Shown here in pieces: positions 11,333 to 19,670 of a stretch of 64,000 nt of DNA. The notes beneath the pieces were generated by a model. The model worked only from the letters and a program-made list of their open reading frames with translations. It had not been told where the DNA came from and made no database searches. The stretch's first letter is position 1. Each line of letters starts with the position of its first letter. Position numbers and translations under genes: made by a program. This stretch comes from an uncultured Alistipes sp. (GTDB lineage: Bacteria > Bacteroidota > Bacteroidia > Bacteroidales > Rikenellaceae): positions 62,001-126,000 of the forward strand of contig NZ_CAJTXD010000005.1 in NCBI RefSeq assembly GCF_910580175.1, read 5' to 3'.

Positions 11333-11469
11333 ATGCGTCGGCAACAGCCGAAAGCCGCAAAACATATAAACGTTTTCGACAAGCCGAGATGCAGAGCCAA
11401 GCTTGCTTGAGCTATGCCGAGGCGAGAAAACCTGCTTGAAAAGAACGGAATAATATTACGACTCAAAAA
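11333..11469 (+). repeat. Intergenic imperfect inverted repeat between ureF and ureG
   Basis: The gap holds an imperfectly self-complementary stretch at about 11382-11424: a GCCGAG...GAGCCAAG arm, a CAAGCTTG palindrome at its centre and a GAGCTATGCCGAGGC arm. No promoter box or U-run is clear. It looks like a mobile-type intergenic repeat or an mRNA structural element rather than a terminator. I have an impression of having seen similar strings in Bacteroidota intergenic regions, but cannot verify it here. Confidence 0.4.
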
Positions 11470-12129
11470 ATGAACAACACTTGCAGAATCGGCATCGGCG
11501 GCCCGGTAGGCTCCGGCAAAACGGCGCTCATCGAAGCCATCACGCCGCGCCTGTTGGAAATGGGCTATAAAGTTCTGGTCATTACCAACGACATCGTGAC
11601 GACCGAAGATGCCAAACACGTACGCAAAATGCTGAAAGGCATCCTGGTCGAAGAACGCATCATCGGCGTGGAAACGGGCGCCTGCCCCCACACGGCCGTG
11701 CGCGAAGACCCCTCGATGAACATCGCGGCGGTCGAAGAGATGGAGGCCCGCTTCCCCGACGGCGACGTGGTACTCATCGAATCGGGCGGCGACAACCTCA
11801 CGCTCACTTTCAGCCCGGCACTGGTCGACTTCTTCATCTATGTGATCGATGTGGCGGCGGGCGACAAAATACCCCGCAAGGACGGGCCGGGCATCTCGCA
11901 GTCGGACATCCTGGTCATCAACAAAACCGACCTGGCGCCCTACGTACACGCCGACCTGGAAGTCATGCGCGTCGACTCGGAGCGCATGCGCCCGGGCAAA
12001 CCCTTCATCTTCACGAACTGCATGACGGGCGAGGGCATCGAGGAGCTGGTGGAGCTGATCCGCCGCATGGCCCTTTTCGACGCCGACGAGCGCCGCAGCA
12101 CCGCCATGCAAACAGCCGCAGCCCGATGA
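11470..12129 (+). CDS. ureG: Urease accessory GTPase UreG
   Basis: A 219-residue SIMIBI-class GTPase. P-loop GPVGSGKT is at 11-18, the nickel-binding Cys72-Pro73-His74 motif (ETGACPH) is intact, IESGGDNL provides the switch region and NKTDL is the base-specificity motif. GTP hydrolysis by UreG drives nickel transfer into UreC. It overlaps ureD by 4 nt (ATGA). Confidence 0.96.
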   Translation: MNNTCRIGIGGPVGSGKTALIEAITPRLLEMGYKVLVITNDIVTTEDAKHVRKMLKGILVEERIIGVETGACPHTAVREDPSMNIAAVEEMEARFPDGDVVLIESGGDNLTLTFSPALVDFFIYVIDVAAGDKIPRKDGPGISQSDILVINKTDLAPYVHADLEVMRVDSERMRPGKPFIFTNCMTGEGIEELVELIRRMALFDADERRSTAMQTAAAR

Positions 12130-13040
12130 GTTTCTCCGCAGCCAAAGAGATGGCGCCCTACCTGGCCGAGCCGAAAGCGATGCCCGTAGGCACGCCGGGC
12201 AAGACGGGCTACCTGCGTCTGGGCTTCGAACTCGACGACCGGGGCCGCTCGATCATGCGCGACCTCGAACGCCGCGCTCCGCTCATCGTTCAGCAGGAAC
12301 TCTACTTCGACGAGGGGATGCCCGAGATGCCGTGCGTCTACATCCTTTCGTCGGGCGGCCCCAATGTCGACGGCGACCGCTACGAACAGCATTTTACCGT
12401 ACGCCGGGGAGCCTACGCCCACCTGTCGACAGGCGCCGCCACCAAGTTGGCCGAAATGCGATACAACTATTCGGGACTGCGGCAGCGCTTCGAACTGGAA
12501 GAAGACGCCTACCTGGAGTTTCTGCCCGAGCCGACGATCCCCTGCCGCCACACGCGCTTCATCGCCGACACGACGATCCGCATCGACCCCACGGCCACAC
12601 TTTTCTATGCCGAAATCTACATGAGCGGGCGCAAATATTTCGATCGGGGCGAACGCTTCGCCTACGACGTGCTGTCGGTAACTGCGCGGGCCGAGCGACC
12701 CGACGGGCAGCAGCTGTTCCGCGAAAAATTCGTTGTCCGGCCCGAAATCTATGCGCCGACCTCCCTCGGAGCCATGAACGGCTACGACGTATTCGCCAAC
12801 GTGATCGTGCTCACGCCGCCCGACGCAGCGGAACGCATCTATGCCCGAACGGAGGCTTTCATCGACGCCGACCGGCGTCTGGCGGCGGGCATCACGCACC
12901 TGCCCAACGGCTGCGGCCTGCTCTACAAGGTGCTGGGCGACGAAACGGGGCCTGTGAAACGCTTGGTGCGGCAATTCTGCTCGACCGTACGCGAAGAAGT
13001 CAAACAACGTCCGCTGCCGGAAGAATTTCCGTGGCGGTAA
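12126..13040 (+). CDS. ureD: Urease accessory protein UreD (UreH)
   Basis: A 304-residue UreD/UreH: beta-rich scaffold with the conserved QELYFDEGMPEMPCVYILSS, HLSTGAATKL and FLPEPTIPCRHTRF segments. UreD binds apo-urease and forms a tunnel that carries nickel from UreFG. Here it lies last among the accessory genes (E-F-G-D) and overlaps ureG, an order also found in other bacteria. Confidence 0.93.
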   Translation: MSFSAAKEMAPYLAEPKAMPVGTPGKTGYLRLGFELDDRGRSIMRDLERRAPLIVQQELYFDEGMPEMPCVYILSSGGPNVDGDRYEQHFTVRRGAYAHLSTGAATKLAEMRYNYSGLRQRFELEEDAYLEFLPEPTIPCRHTRFIADTTIRIDPTATLFYAEIYMSGRKYFDRGERFAYDVLSVTARAERPDGQQLFREKFVVRPEIYAPTSLGAMNGYDVFANVIVLTPPDAAERIYARTEAFIDADRRLAAGITHLPNGCGLLYKVLGDETGPVKRLVRQFCSTVREEVKQRPLPEEFPWR

Positions 13041-13064
13041 AACGAACCATAAAAGACCTGAATC

Positions 13065-14114
13065 ATGGCAACGACTCTTACTACCCCGACAGCCCATGCA
13101 AGCGTAGGCTGTCTCAAAAAACTATTGCGCGGTGCGGGACAAGTGATGTTCCAGCCCAGCGCATGGACGGGACTGCTCTTTCTCATCGGCATATTCTGGG
13201 GTTCCTATGCCGGCCATGCCGGTATCGTAGCCTGGGGAGCGCTCGTGGGAACGGCGGTATCGACGCTGACGGGACGCCTCCTGCGGCTGCCTGCCGACGA
13301 CGGTGCGCAGGGCCTCTGGGGCTTCAACGGCATTTTGGTAGGCTGCGCCTTCCCGACCTTCCTGGGCAACACGTTCTGGATGTGGCTGGCGCTCATCCTC
13401 TGCGCGGCTCTTACTACCTGGGTGCGCACGGGTTTCAACAACGTGATGGCCCCTTGGAAAGTCAACTCGCTGACCTTTCCGTTCGTTTTCTGCACCTGGA
13501 TTTTCCTGCTGGCGGCACGCGCCATGCACGGCATGCCGCCCGAACACCTGAACGACCCGACGCTGCCGACGTTCTTCACGTCGGTCGAAAACCTGCGGTT
13601 CGGCCATTTGCTGGGCTACTGGCTCAAAGGCATCGCGCAGGTCTTCCTGATCGACTCATGGATCACGGGGCTGTTCTTCTTGGCGGGTCTGCTCGTGAGC
13701 AACGTCCGGGCCGCACTGTGGGCCGCTACCGGTTCGGCCGTGGCGCTTGTCGTGGCCCTGCTGTTCAAGACCTCGGGCGCCGACATCGCCCACGGCCTCT
13801 ATGGATTCAGCCCGGTGCTGACGGCCATCGCCCTGGGCACGGTGTTCTACAAACCGGGCCTGCGCTCGGGTGTGTGGGCCTTGGCGGGCATCGTCGTCAC
13901 TGTATTCGTACAAGCAGGCATGGATGTGATGCTGACCCCGCTGGGCATCCCCACGCTGACGGCGCCTTTCTGCCTCACGACGTGGCTTTTCCTGCTGCCG
14001 CTCATCCGCTTCGACCACGTGGAAAAACCCGACCACTCGAACTGGAATCCCGACAACAAAACGCATCTGGCACGCCGGCCCGACTCCGCCGGCACCGACA
14101 TACCCGTAAAATAG
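13065..14114 (+). CDS. Urea transporter (UT/SLC14 family)
   Basis: A 349-residue membrane protein with the UT duplicated topology. The first half has GLWGFNGILVGCAFPTF and FPFVFCTWIFL; the second repeats this as GLYGFSPVLTAIALGTV and LTAPFCLTTWLFLLPL. These match the pore-lining and urea-slot segments of bacterial UT channels. It would admit urea to the cytosolic urease. It follows ureD by 24 nt and precedes the metal importer by 7 nt, so it belongs to the same operon. Confidence 0.92.
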   Translation: MATTLTTPTAHASVGCLKKLLRGAGQVMFQPSAWTGLLFLIGIFWGSYAGHAGIVAWGALVGTAVSTLTGRLLRLPADDGAQGLWGFNGILVGCAFPTFLGNTFWMWLALILCAALTTWVRTGFNNVMAPWKVNSLTFPFVFCTWIFLLAARAMHGMPPEHLNDPTLPTFFTSVENLRFGHLLGYWLKGIAQVFLIDSWITGLFFLAGLLVSNVRAALWAATGSAVALVVALLFKTSGADIAHGLYGFSPVLTAIALGTVFYKPGLRSGVWALAGIVVTVFVQAGMDVMLTPLGIPTLTAPFCLTTWLFLLPLIRFDHVEKPDHSNWNPDNKTHLARRPDSAGTDIPVK

Positions 14115-14121
14115 CTCCGCC

Positions 14122-15114
14122 ATGCACATGTCCGACGCGCTGGTCTCCCCGACGGTATTTGCCGTCGCGGGGGCCGCATCGCTCGCCCTGCTGGGCACGG
14201 CGATCCGCAAAATGCAGTCCGCAAACTCCGCCCCGCACAACGCGAGGGAACACAACGAACGCATCGTGCCATTGATGGGTGTCATGGGCGCCTTCGTATT
14301 TGCGGCCCAAATGATCAACTTCGCCATTCCGGGCACGGGATCGAGCGGCCACATCATCGGCGGCATCCTCCTGGCAGCGGTTCTGGGGCCGTGGGCGGCG
14401 TTTCTCACGCTCTCGTCGGTGCTGCTGCTCCAATGCCTGCTTTTCGCCGACGGCGGGTTCATGGCCCTGGGATGCAACATTCTGAACATGGCAGCGCTCT
14501 CATGTCTGGCGGCCTACCCGTTCGTCTTCCGCCCGATCATGCGCCGCAACGCCTCGCCTGGCCGGATATTCGCGGCCTCGCTGCTCGCCTCGGTCGTAGG
14601 GCTGGCGCTGGGCGCCGTGGCCGTGACGCTGGAAACCGAAGCCTCAGGCATCACAGCCCTGCCTTTCGGCCGCTTCCTGCTTTTCATGCTGCCGATCCAC
14701 CTGGCGATCGGCATCGGCGAAGGAGCGGCCACGGGCGCCGTGCTCTGCGCCGTGCAACGCGGCAAGCCGGAGTTGCTGGCCGACGTCCGCCGCCGGCATT
14801 CCCACTCCGGATTGCACCTCGGCAAATCGCTGGGTCTGATCGCGCTTGTCGCGTTATTGATCGGCGGATCGTTCTCATGGCTCGCCTCCTCGCAGCCCGA
14901 CGGACTGGAATGGTCGATCGAACGGACGAGCGACGCCAGCGCCGCATCCCCTGCCACCGATGCCGTGCACCGCGCCGCCGCAACGCTCCAGAAACAGACT
15001 GCGGTCATCCCGGACTACGACACCTCGCTGGCCGGTCTGATCGGCTGCGGCATCATTCTGCTGGCGGCCTGGGGCGGTTCGCAACTCCATCGTGCAGGAC
15101 GCAGGCAGACATGA
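14122..15114 (+). CDS. cbiM: CbiM/NikM-type nickel-cobalt ECF substrate component with fused N-like domain
   Basis: A 330-residue S-component. The extreme N-terminus (MHMSDAL) keeps His2, the residue whose amino-terminal region binds the metal in CbiM/NikM. Several membrane helices follow to about residue 215. The C-terminal 90 residues contain a helix, a PDGLEWSIERT periplasmic segment and a second helix. This is the PDGLE/CbiN-like domain, so this is an MN fusion. Its place behind urease points to nickel rather than cobalt (inference). It overlaps the next gene (ATGA). Confidence 0.9.
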   Translation: MHMSDALVSPTVFAVAGAASLALLGTAIRKMQSANSAPHNAREHNERIVPLMGVMGAFVFAAQMINFAIPGTGSSGHIIGGILLAAVLGPWAAFLTLSSVLLLQCLLFADGGFMALGCNILNMAALSCLAAYPFVFRPIMRRNASPGRIFAASLLASVVGLALGAVAVTLETEASGITALPFGRFLLFMLPIHLAIGIGEGAATGAVLCAVQRGKPELLADVRRRHSHSGLHLGKSLGLIALVALLIGGSFSWLASSQPDGLEWSIERTSDASAASPATDAVHRAAATLQKQTAVIPDYDTSLAGLIGCGIILLAAWGGSQLHRAGRRQT

Positions 15115-15920
15115 AAAACCGGCTCCAGTCCGCCCTCCTGGCCCTCGAATCGCTCGAAACTGCCGCCCGCCAGGAAAGCCCGCTGCACCGTACGGACGCC
15201 CGGGCCAAACTGCTGACGACAACGGTCTTCCTGACGACGGTGCTGTCGGTGCCGCTCGCCCGGCTGTCGGAAATCCTGCTCTATGCGCTTTTCCCGATCC
15301 TTACCGCGGCCATGGGCGGCATGCGCTACACTTCGATTTTTCGCAAGTCGCTGTTGGTGCTGCCGTTCGTGGCGCTGATCGGAATATTCAACCTTTTCTA
15401 CGATCGCACCCCGGCCTTCCGTCTCGGCACACTCATCGTAACGGAAGGTTGGATTTCGTTTCTGTCGATCCTGCTGCGCGGCCTGCTGGCAACCCAAGCG
15501 CTGCTGATACTGGTCGGCAGCACGGGCATCCATGCCCTCTGCCGCGGCATGCAACGGCTCGGTATGCCGCGCATCTTCGCCGTCCAGCTGCTTTTCGTCT
15601 ACCGCTATCTACACGTGCTGCTCGACGAAGCCTGCCGCATGGCCCAGGCGCGCGAAGCCCGCAGCTACGGCCGCCGCACCTTCCCGCTTCGGGTGTGGGG
15701 GCCGCTCGTGAGCCAGCTGTTGATCCGCACGTTCGAGCGGGCGGAACAGATCCATCGGGCGATGCTCGCCCGCGGATTCGACGGCCGCATCCCCGACTGC
15801 ACCGGCTCCGAAACCCCGTGGCGCAGCCAAGACACCGTTTTTCTGGCAACCTGGAGCACGGCACTGCTTCTTGCCCGGCTATGTTGGCCGGTCGAGACGC
15901 TGACCCGCCTGCTCCGCTGA
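15111..15920 (+). CDS. cbiQ: ECF transporter transmembrane subunit CbiQ
   Basis: A 269-residue T-component. It has several hydrophobic helices and the ABC-coupling motif region AREARSYGRR (near residue 182), plus a second Ala-Arg-Gly type motif, HRAMLARGFDGR, which dock to the ATPase. The start is the ATG overlapping the cbiM stop; the frame extends upstream only through cbiM. It couples CbiO ATP hydrolysis to metal uptake. Confidence 0.92.
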   Translation: MKNRLQSALLALESLETAARQESPLHRTDARAKLLTTTVFLTTVLSVPLARLSEILLYALFPILTAAMGGMRYTSIFRKSLLVLPFVALIGIFNLFYDRTPAFRLGTLIVTEGWISFLSILLRGLLATQALLILVGSTGIHALCRGMQRLGMPRIFAVQLLFVYRYLHVLLDEACRMAQAREARSYGRRTFPLRVWGPLVSQLLIRTFERAEQIHRAMLARGFDGRIPDCTGSETPWRSQDTVFLATWSTALLLARLCWPVETLTRLLR

Positions 15921-15931
15921 ACTCCGACCCC

Positions 15932-16666
15932 ATGAGTCATCATTACCTCCATTTCGAACAAGTATGCTACCGCTATCCGAACGGCCATGAAGCATTGCGC
16001 GATGCCACATTCCACATCACGCACGGCGAAAAAACAGCCTTGATGGGCATGAACGGCGCGGGGAAGTCAACGTTGCTGCTGCTGTTGGCAGGCCTGCTGC
16101 TGCCCACGGCGGGCGAGGCGATCATCGGAGGCATCCGCTCGACACGCCGCACGCTGGGAGCGATCCGCCGCTCGGCGGGAATGGTGTTCCAGAATCCGGA
16201 CAACCAACTTTTCATGCCGACGGTCGAAGAAGATGTGGCTTTCGGCCCTGCAAACATGCAGCTAACACCCGCAGAGATCGAGCACCGGGTGACGGAAGCC
16301 CTCGAAGCAGTCGGAGCGCTGCACCTGCGCAAGCAAGCGCCCTATCATCTTTCGGGCGGGCAGAAACGCAGCGTCGCGATCGCCACCGTGCTGGCGATGG
16401 AACCATCGGTACTGCTGCTCGACGAACCCACCTCCAACCTCGATCCCCGGGCCAGACGCCAGACCATCGACCTGCTGCGCCGGTTCGACCACACGATGCT
16501 GCTGGCCACGCACGACATGGAAATGGCATACGAACTCTGCCCGCGCGCAATCGTTCTGCACGATGGCAAGATCGTAGCCGACGACAATACGCATACCATC
16601 TTCCACGACACGGCCCTGCTCGAAGCCTGCGGTCTCGAAGCGCCAGCGTCCTTGCGCCCACGATGA
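15932..16666 (+). CDS. cbiO: ECF transporter ATPase CbiO
   Basis: A 244-residue ABC ATPase: Walker A GMNGAGKST at 39-47, Q-loop VFQNPDNQLF, which is characteristic of CbiO/EcfA, signature LSGGQKRSVAIA, Walker B VLLLDEPTSNLDP and H-loop LLATHDMEMA. A single ATPase gene fits a CbiMNQO-type importer. It is the last gene of the urease-nickel run and starts 11 nt after cbiQ. Confidence 0.94.
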   Translation: MSHHYLHFEQVCYRYPNGHEALRDATFHITHGEKTALMGMNGAGKSTLLLLLAGLLLPTAGEAIIGGIRSTRRTLGAIRRSAGMVFQNPDNQLFMPTVEEDVAFGPANMQLTPAEIEHRVTEALEAVGALHLRKQAPYHLSGGQKRSVAIATVLAMEPSVLLLDEPTSNLDPRARRQTIDLLRRFDHTMLLATHDMEMAYELCPRAIVLHDGKIVADDNTHTIFHDTALLEACGLEAPASLRPR

Positions 16667-16688
16667 AAAAGGACTGCTTTCGCAGTCC
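16666..16688 (-). terminator. Terminator of the WecA-like gene
   Basis: Stem GGACTGC/GCAGTCC (16671-16677 with 16682-16688) with a four-base loop. On the minus strand it is followed by TTTTT. It lies in the 31-nt space between convergent cbiO and the WecA-like gene and may stop both. Confidence 0.7.
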
Positions 16689-16697
16689 ATTACAGCA

Positions 16698-17885
16698 TCA
16701 TATGCGATCGAGAAAAAATTGGAACCGGAGAAAAAGGCCCTTGCGCTCGAATTGAGAAGCCTTGCCCAGCCGCAGGAGCATCCGATAGAAGCGCGTATTG
16801 CGCCGCTCGTTCCAGCGCACCAGATAATAAAGTCCGAACGTGACCAGGAAGCTCAGCGCGACAACAGCATAGAACTGCCCCGAAATCGACACGCCGACGG
16901 CATACAACACCCAAAAAGTGCCGACGACCAAAGCATTCAGAAACAAAATGCTGAGCGTCGTCCCGATATGCGAGAACCCCAGGTCGATGAACAGATGGTG
17001 CAGATGGGTCTTATCGGGATGGAACGGCGAGACACGGTTCTTGACACGCACAGACATCACGCGCAAGGTGTCGAACACAGGCACGGCCAGCACAGCCAAC
17101 GCAAAGGGAATCAGCCCGAAACCCTCGGGGGCGAAAACCGCGCACAACGACCCGCTGTCCAACACATGGATGACGAAGACCGACATGACCAATCCCATGA
17201 CCAACGTGCCGCCGTCGCCGATGAACATCCGGGAAGTCTTGCCGAACACATTATGGAAGAAAAACGGGATCAAAGCGCCGATACACCCGGCAGCCAACAA
17301 CACCATGGTAATGTCGCCCGCACAATAGAAGAACCCGCCGAACTCGGCGCAGGCCATGATGCAGAAACCGGAAGAAAGACCGTTCACGCCGTCGATCAGA
17401 TTGATGGCATTGATGATCCCCACGGCCGACAAAACCGTCAACAAGGCGCTGCACCACCAATAGGGCAAGGCTCCGACACCCCACAACCCATGGAAATGAT
17501 TGATTACCAATCCTCCGACCAGAATAAGCAAAAGCACGCAAAAAATCTCTACAAAGAGACGGAACCCGGGCGACAACTCCAGGATGTCGTCCATCGTCCC
17601 GATGTAGAGCATCACGGTCATCGAAGCCAGAATCATTACCATCTGGGACGAATCGTAAAACGGGCTGACGACACCCGCCCCCAGCGCCAGACCGAAGAAA
17701 ACGGCAACGCCGCCCAATACCGGAACGGGCCGCCGCTGCAACTTGCGTTGATCGGGATTGTCCACGATGCCTTTCAGGTAAGCCAATTTTACCAGCCGCG
17801 GATGGATCCAGCAGACCGACAAAAAAGCTACGACGAACGGAATGAGCGGCAACAGCCATTCATGCGCCAGGAATATCTGATTCAT
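16698..17885 (-). CDS. WecA/MraY-family polyprenyl-phosphate sugar-1-phosphate transferase
   Basis: A 395-residue polytopic enzyme of the WecA/TagO/MraY family, which moves a HexNAc-1-phosphate from a UDP-sugar to undecaprenyl phosphate to begin an envelope polysaccharide. Visible motifs: TMDDILEL (Mg-binding DD), INLIDGVNGLSSG, FIGDGGTLVMG and the WecA-type basic motif HPDKTHLHH. The start is the ATG at 17885; an upstream extension is Cys/Arg-rich and lies after the promoter. The last 70 residues add hydrophobic helices and a basic tail. Confidence 0.88.
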   Translation of the reverse strand: MNQIFLAHEWLLPLIPFVVAFLSVCWIHPRLVKLAYLKGIVDNPDQRKLQRRPVPVLGGVAVFFGLALGAGVVSPFYDSSQMVMILASMTVMLYIGTMDDILELSPGFRLFVEIFCVLLLILVGGLVINHFHGLWGVGALPYWWCSALLTVLSAVGIINAINLIDGVNGLSSGFCIMACAEFGGFFYCAGDITMVLLAAGCIGALIPFFFHNVFGKTSRMFIGDGGTLVMGLVMSVFVIHVLDSGSLCAVFAPEGFGLIPFALAVLAVPVFDTLRVMSVRVKNRVSPFHPDKTHLHHLFIDLGFSHIGTTLSILFLNALVVGTFWVLYAVGVSISGQFYAVVALSFLVTFGLYYLVRWNERRNTRFYRMLLRLGKASQFERKGLFLRFQFFLDRI

Positions 17886-18033
17886 AAGCCGTAAAACGGT
17901 ATCTAATCGTTCAACATCGCAAAACTTCGATTTCACGAGGCATTCGGTCTCCCGACATTCCGCCCGGCATGGCACCGCCCCATCCATCGCGCCCGTTCCG
18001 CCCGCATCGCAACGACAAAGCAGATTTAGCATA

Positions 18034-18065
18034 CAAATGTAACACATTTAAAACAAGTTACCAAA
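18034..18065 (-). promoter_or_regulatory. Promoter of the WecA-like gene
   Basis: Minus strand TTTG (18062-18065), 20 nt, TACATTTG (18034-18041). It leaves a leader of about 140 nt before the ATG at 17885. The rest of the 17886-18379 interval shows no convincing gene on either strand. Confidence 0.7.
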
Positions 18066-18333
18066 TAATTCCAGGCCTTATCCTCCTGCTTCGGACGCGG
18101 CGCAAGGAACAAACATTTGACAACCAACATGTTGTACAGCAAATATTTTGATCGGAGGCAGCATTCGGCCAATCGATCGTTTACGTGCGGACATCGTGCC
18201 CCGGGAAATCGACCGCGCTCCGGAACGCAATAAAACGAGCTGCCGCAAGGTTCCGTTCGGGCGGATGTGTACCCCGTTACGCCTTTCCGCCCCATCGGCA
18301 GGCAGAGATTTTCACAACTTGACCAAAATTGAT

Positions 18334-18341
18334 TATATTTG
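18334..18341 (+). promoter_or_regulatory. -7 box upstream of yajC
   Basis: TATATTTG about 40 nt before the yajC start. The nearest TTG (18319-18321) is too close, so the -33 part is not convincing. Confidence 0.5.
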
Positions 18342-18379
18342 CATCGTTAACCTGAAAACAACTAAAAAACATCGAATTT

Positions 18380-18697
18380 ATGATCAATTTCCTTCAAGCG
18401 GTTCCCGTCGAACCCCAGCCCGGATTCATGCAGCAGTACAGCTTCCTCATCATGATCGGCCTTATGGTGCTGGTGCTGTGGCTCTTCATGTGGCGCCCCG
18501 AAGCCAAGCGGCGCAAGCAGATGCAGGCTTTCCGCGACGGTCTGAAGAAAGGCGACAAGGTAATTACGGCCGGCGGCATCTACGGCACGGTCAAGGAAGT
18601 GAAGGAATCTTCGCTGCTGATCGAAGTGGACAGCAACGTGACGCTGCGCATCGACAAAAACATGGTCGTAGCCGACAGCAACAACACGCAGAAATAA
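18380..18697 (+). CDS. yajC: Sec translocon accessory protein YajC
   Basis: A 105-residue protein with one transmembrane helix (about residues 22-40), then the family motif MWRPEAKRRKQMQAF and a small soluble domain (GDKVITAGGIYGTV, NVTLRIDKNMVV). YajC associates with SecDF-YidC and aids protein secretion. It stands alone here, with its own promoter box and terminator. Confidence 0.92.
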   Translation: MINFLQAVPVEPQPGFMQQYSFLIMIGLMVLVLWLFMWRPEAKRRKQMQAFRDGLKKGDKVITAGGIYGTVKEVKESSLLIEVDSNVTLRIDKNMVVADSNNTQK

Positions 18698-18716
18698 TCC
18701 GGGCGACCGTCCTGCG

Positions 18717-18749
18717 AAAAAAGTTCTCCTTGCGAAAGGGGAACTTTTT
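18717..18749 (+). terminator. Terminator after yajC
   Basis: AAAAGTTCTCC and GGGGAACTTTTT arms around a short loop, ending in a T-run on the plus strand, 20 nt after the yajC stop. Confidence 0.8.
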
Positions 18750-18798
18750 CATTTTACAGCAGCCGCCAAGCCTCATTTTGAACAGCCTCAAGAATAGA

Positions 18799-18830
18799 TT
18801 TGTCATTGTGCCCGGCTTGCGCTATCTTTG
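18799..18830 (+). promoter_or_regulatory. Promoter of the TSCPD gene
   Basis: TTTG (18799-18802), 20 nt, TATCTTTG (18823-18830). The transcript should start near 18837, which rules out the in-frame upstream ATG at 18828. Confidence 0.7.
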
Positions 18831-18914
18831 CAGACGGATACCCTCGCCCCGGCGATGTGCCCCGGACAATCCGGCACCGCTCCCGGCCTGGGCATCCCCG
18901 AATTTTACGAAACC

Positions 18915-19166
18915 ATGACCCGGAAAATCATCTACCCCTGCGTCGGCACCTGCTCCACGCAAATAACGATCGAACTCGAAGACGGCATCATCCGCGAAGT
19001 AGCATTCACGGGCGGCTGCCACGGCAACACCCAAGGCGTGGCGGCCTTGGTGCACGGCATGCGGGCCGAGGAAGCCGTCGTACGGCTCAAAGGCATCGAC
19101 TGCCGCGGCCGCGGCACCTCGTGTCCCGACCAGCTGGCCCGCGCGCTGGAGCAGGCCATGCACTGA
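18915..19166 (+). CDS. TSCPD-domain protein (TIGR03905-like)
   Basis: An 83-residue protein with five ordered cysteines: Cys9 and Cys13 (PCVGTC), Cys35 (GGCHGNTQG), Cys63 and Cys70 in the terminal TSCPDQLA motif. This matches the small TSCPD domain found alone or at the end of some vitamin B12-dependent ribonucleotide reductases. Metal or redox binding is plausible but not established. The start at 18915 is supported by the promoter at 18799-18830 and the length of relatives. Confidence 0.8.
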   Translation: MTRKIIYPCVGTCSTQITIELEDGIIREVAFTGGCHGNTQGVAALVHGMRAEEAVVRLKGIDCRGRGTSCPDQLARALEQAMH

Positions 19167-19375
19167 ACACCCTGCTTTCGTTTTATCCCACCCTTTTTCG
19201 GCGAAATGCCCCTGCTCTGCTAAAACGTTTTAAAATCGTTGCTAAAAGGCTGCGGCGGCTCTGAACTGCGGCAACAAAAAGAACGAATCCGCTGACGAGC
19301 GACCCGCCTGCCGTCGCATTACGCTCCATGCTCGAAGCGACGGTTCGCAATTTCGGGAACGGATTTTGCATCGTG

Positions 19376-19405
19376 ATCTTCCGTCAAGTCTAAAAAACGG
19401 AAGAT
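19376..19405 (+). promoter_or_regulatory. Perfect hairpin directly before the GlsB-like start codon
   Basis: ATCTTCCGT (19376-19384) pairs with ACGGAAGAT (19397-19405) around a 12-nt A-rich loop. The ATG follows after one base. There is no U-run, so it is not a standard terminator. It would bury the ribosome-binding region. Confidence 0.5.
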
Positions 19406-19406
19406 T

Positions 19407-19670
19407 ATGTATTTCTTATGGTATCTCTTAATCGGTCTGGCGGCCGGATGGATCGCCAACCTGATCGTCAAGGGCGACGGCTCGGGACTGATCATCAATC
19501 TGATCGTCGGTCTTATCGGCGGCGTACTGGGCGGCTGGCTCTTCTCGCTCTTCGGCTGGGTCCCCGTAGGCACGTTCGGCAGCCTGCTTACCTCCGTACT
19601 GGGTGCGATCGTCCTTTTGTGGATCGTCTCGATGATTACGCGGCGAAAACACGCAAATGTCAAACAATGA
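19407..19670 (+). CDS. GlsB/YeaQ/YmgE-family small membrane protein
   Basis: An 87-residue protein of three hydrophobic helices with the family Gly motifs (LIGLAAGWIANLI, LIVGLIGGVLGGWLF, GSLLTSVLGAIVLLWIVSMI). Members are stress-induced inner-membrane proteins of unclear function, historically labelled transglycosylase-associated. The next gene starts inside its 3' end (14-nt overlap). A 9-bp hairpin abuts its start codon, hinting at translational control. Confidence 0.85.
   Translation: MYFLWYLLIGLAAGWIANLIVKGDGSGLIINLIVGLIGGVLGGWLFSLFGWVPVGTFGSLLTSVLGAIVLLWIVSMITRRKHANVKQ

Noticed and set aside
14050..14130. Cobalamin or nickel riboswitch ahead of cbiM
   Set aside because: Only 7 nt separate it from the urea transporter gene, leaving no room for an aptamer; the metal genes are read through from urease.
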